From NCBI GenBank assembly GCA_013398955.1, contig VWPU01017854.1, forward strand, positions 62,001 through 126,000: DNA of 64,000 nt, in the 5' to 3' direction. Position numbers and translations under genes: made by a program. Of the stretch, positions 63,240-64,000 are shown piece after piece (the first letter of the stretch is position 1; the number at the start of each line of letters is the position of its first letter). The stretch comes from Callaeas wilsoni (taxonomy: Eukaryota > Chordata > Aves > Passeriformes > Callaeidae). The notes under the pieces were generated by a model. That model saw only the letters and a program-made list of their open reading frames with translations, was not told the origin of the DNA and did not search any database.

Positions 63240-64000
63240 GTTGAAAGTATTCACACGAGTACACCTCTGTTTTCACAGATTCAGGGCAAACATTTAAAAA
63301 ACACTAGCAATCTGAAGAAATAGTAAACTTGCCCTTAGCATAAGATGCATAGATACAAAAATATACATCATAAGATATGAAGTGGCTGAGGTCATTCATA
63401 ATCAGTGCATCCGTTTGAATTTCACTTTACCTGGATATGAGGTTTCTCAACCCCCAAAATATAAAGTGCTTCAGTAAGAAAGTAACAGAAATGTCCCAAT
63501 GTCACAGAAAAACAAATTACAGCAGAAAACAGCAGTAGCCAAATATTTCAAACATTCAGTGGAAGGCTTCATTTATTTTTCCAAGTCAGAATCTGTATCT
63601 GAAATCTCCCAAATAAGCCTTCAAATGAACAAGTGCCACAGAAGGCAGTACATTATCTTCTGTACATGACTGCTTAACTGTAATCCATTTAGCTGGTTTG
63701 CAGGGTCCCATCTCCTTTATAAATAAAACATGGTGTGGCAGCTTAAAAAGACAGAATCCACAGTGGCTTGTATGGTCCTGACCAAGGCACAGAGAAAATC
63801 CTGGGGGGTGGGGGGAAATAAGTTAAATCCAGAACAGTAAGAATAATAAACCAGCCCTTTACTTTTTTGGCAGCAGCTATAAATAACCTTGATCTGAAAG
63901 GCAGCTTATCCTCCTCTTGTAACAGGCTTGCTCGTGGTGCCTCCACAAGTCCCACAGGAAAACATCACTTTCTGGCAGCCAAGCCAATGTGTCCTTTGAG
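63240..64000 (-). promoter_or_regulatory. Possible internal promoter/5' UTR upstream of e1
   Basis: No coding exon is recognisable here. On the minus strand there is a TATAAA at 63721-63716, about 480 bases before the e1 start codon, and a strong splice-acceptor look-alike at 63803-63801 preceded by C-runs (TTTCCCCCCACCCCCCAG). A weaker acceptor-like CAG lies at 63269-63267. These fit either a TATA-driven first exon or a long 5' UTR exon spliced from outside the window. The region is not obviously CpG-rich. Promoter use is inference only. Confidence 0.2.

Noticed and set aside
63240..63254. Extending e1's start to a GTG at 63254 (five more codons)
   Set aside because: GTG is not a normal start in vertebrates; the ATG at 63239 has an excellent context and begins the recognisable MGKPLSRPD sequence.
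1..64000. MACF1 instead of DST
   Set aside because: Overall architecture is the same, but EF-hand, rod (for example [20 protein letters not shown]) and tail sequence agree with DST as remembered and not with MACF1.
1..64000. Second gene, CRISPR array, operon, tRNA or rRNA
   Set aside because: No regularly spaced repeats, no tRNA-like or rRNA sequence, and no second set of coherent exons seen on either strand.

Overview
This is a vertebrate nuclear genomic window, most likely from a bird. The genes are split by introns with GT/AG splice sites. The DNA is AT-rich and the recognisable interspersed repeats are CR1 LINE fragments, the dominant avian family. Apart from one single gene I see no other convincing protein-coding or RNA gene on either strand.

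The gene is the 3' half of DST (dystonin, BPAG1), a giant spectraplakin that links actin, microtubules and intermediate filaments. It runs on the minus strand, so the protein reads from high to low coordinates. I could assemble 39 exons plus one 18-base microexon. Every splice phase fits and the 39 exons give one open frame of about 2,516 codons with no break, from an internal start codon at 63239 to the last exon in the window at 355-554. The assignment to DST and not its paralog MACF1 rests on the C-terminal exons: for example [12 protein letters not shown] in the second EF hand and [14 protein letters not shown] after the GAS2 domain, as I remember the two families.

Layout in transcript order: 63.3-64.0 kb, possible promoter or 5' UTR of an internal transcript; 61953-63239, a 429-codon exon (e1) that looks like an alternative first exon with its own start codon; 59.8 kb down to 10.9 kb, 31 exons (e2-e32) that form sixteen spectrin-repeat-length units; 10.3-9.2 kb, a linker (e33-e34); 8.8-7.0 kb, a pair of canonical EF hands (e35-e36); 6.8-2.75 kb, the GAS2-related microtubule-binding domain (e37, the microexon, e38); 355-554, the start of the Ser/Arg/Gly-rich tail (e39). 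The last coding exons, the stop codon and the 3' UTR lie beyond base 1. The actin-binding, plakin and earlier spectrin exons of full-length DST would lie beyond 64000.

Most interesting points: e1 is related to an alternative N-terminus I recall for MACF1, which suggests an internal promoter older than the DST/MACF1 duplication; its product begins [10 protein letters not shown], a plausible myristoylation-plus-palmitoylation signal; and a conserved 18-nt microexon (FFLGNQ) lies alone between two GAS2-domain exons. Introns are mostly unremarkable AT-rich DNA with three CR1 pieces, simple repeats, a few hairpins, one G-quadruplex motif and one unexplained open frame near 53.8 kb.
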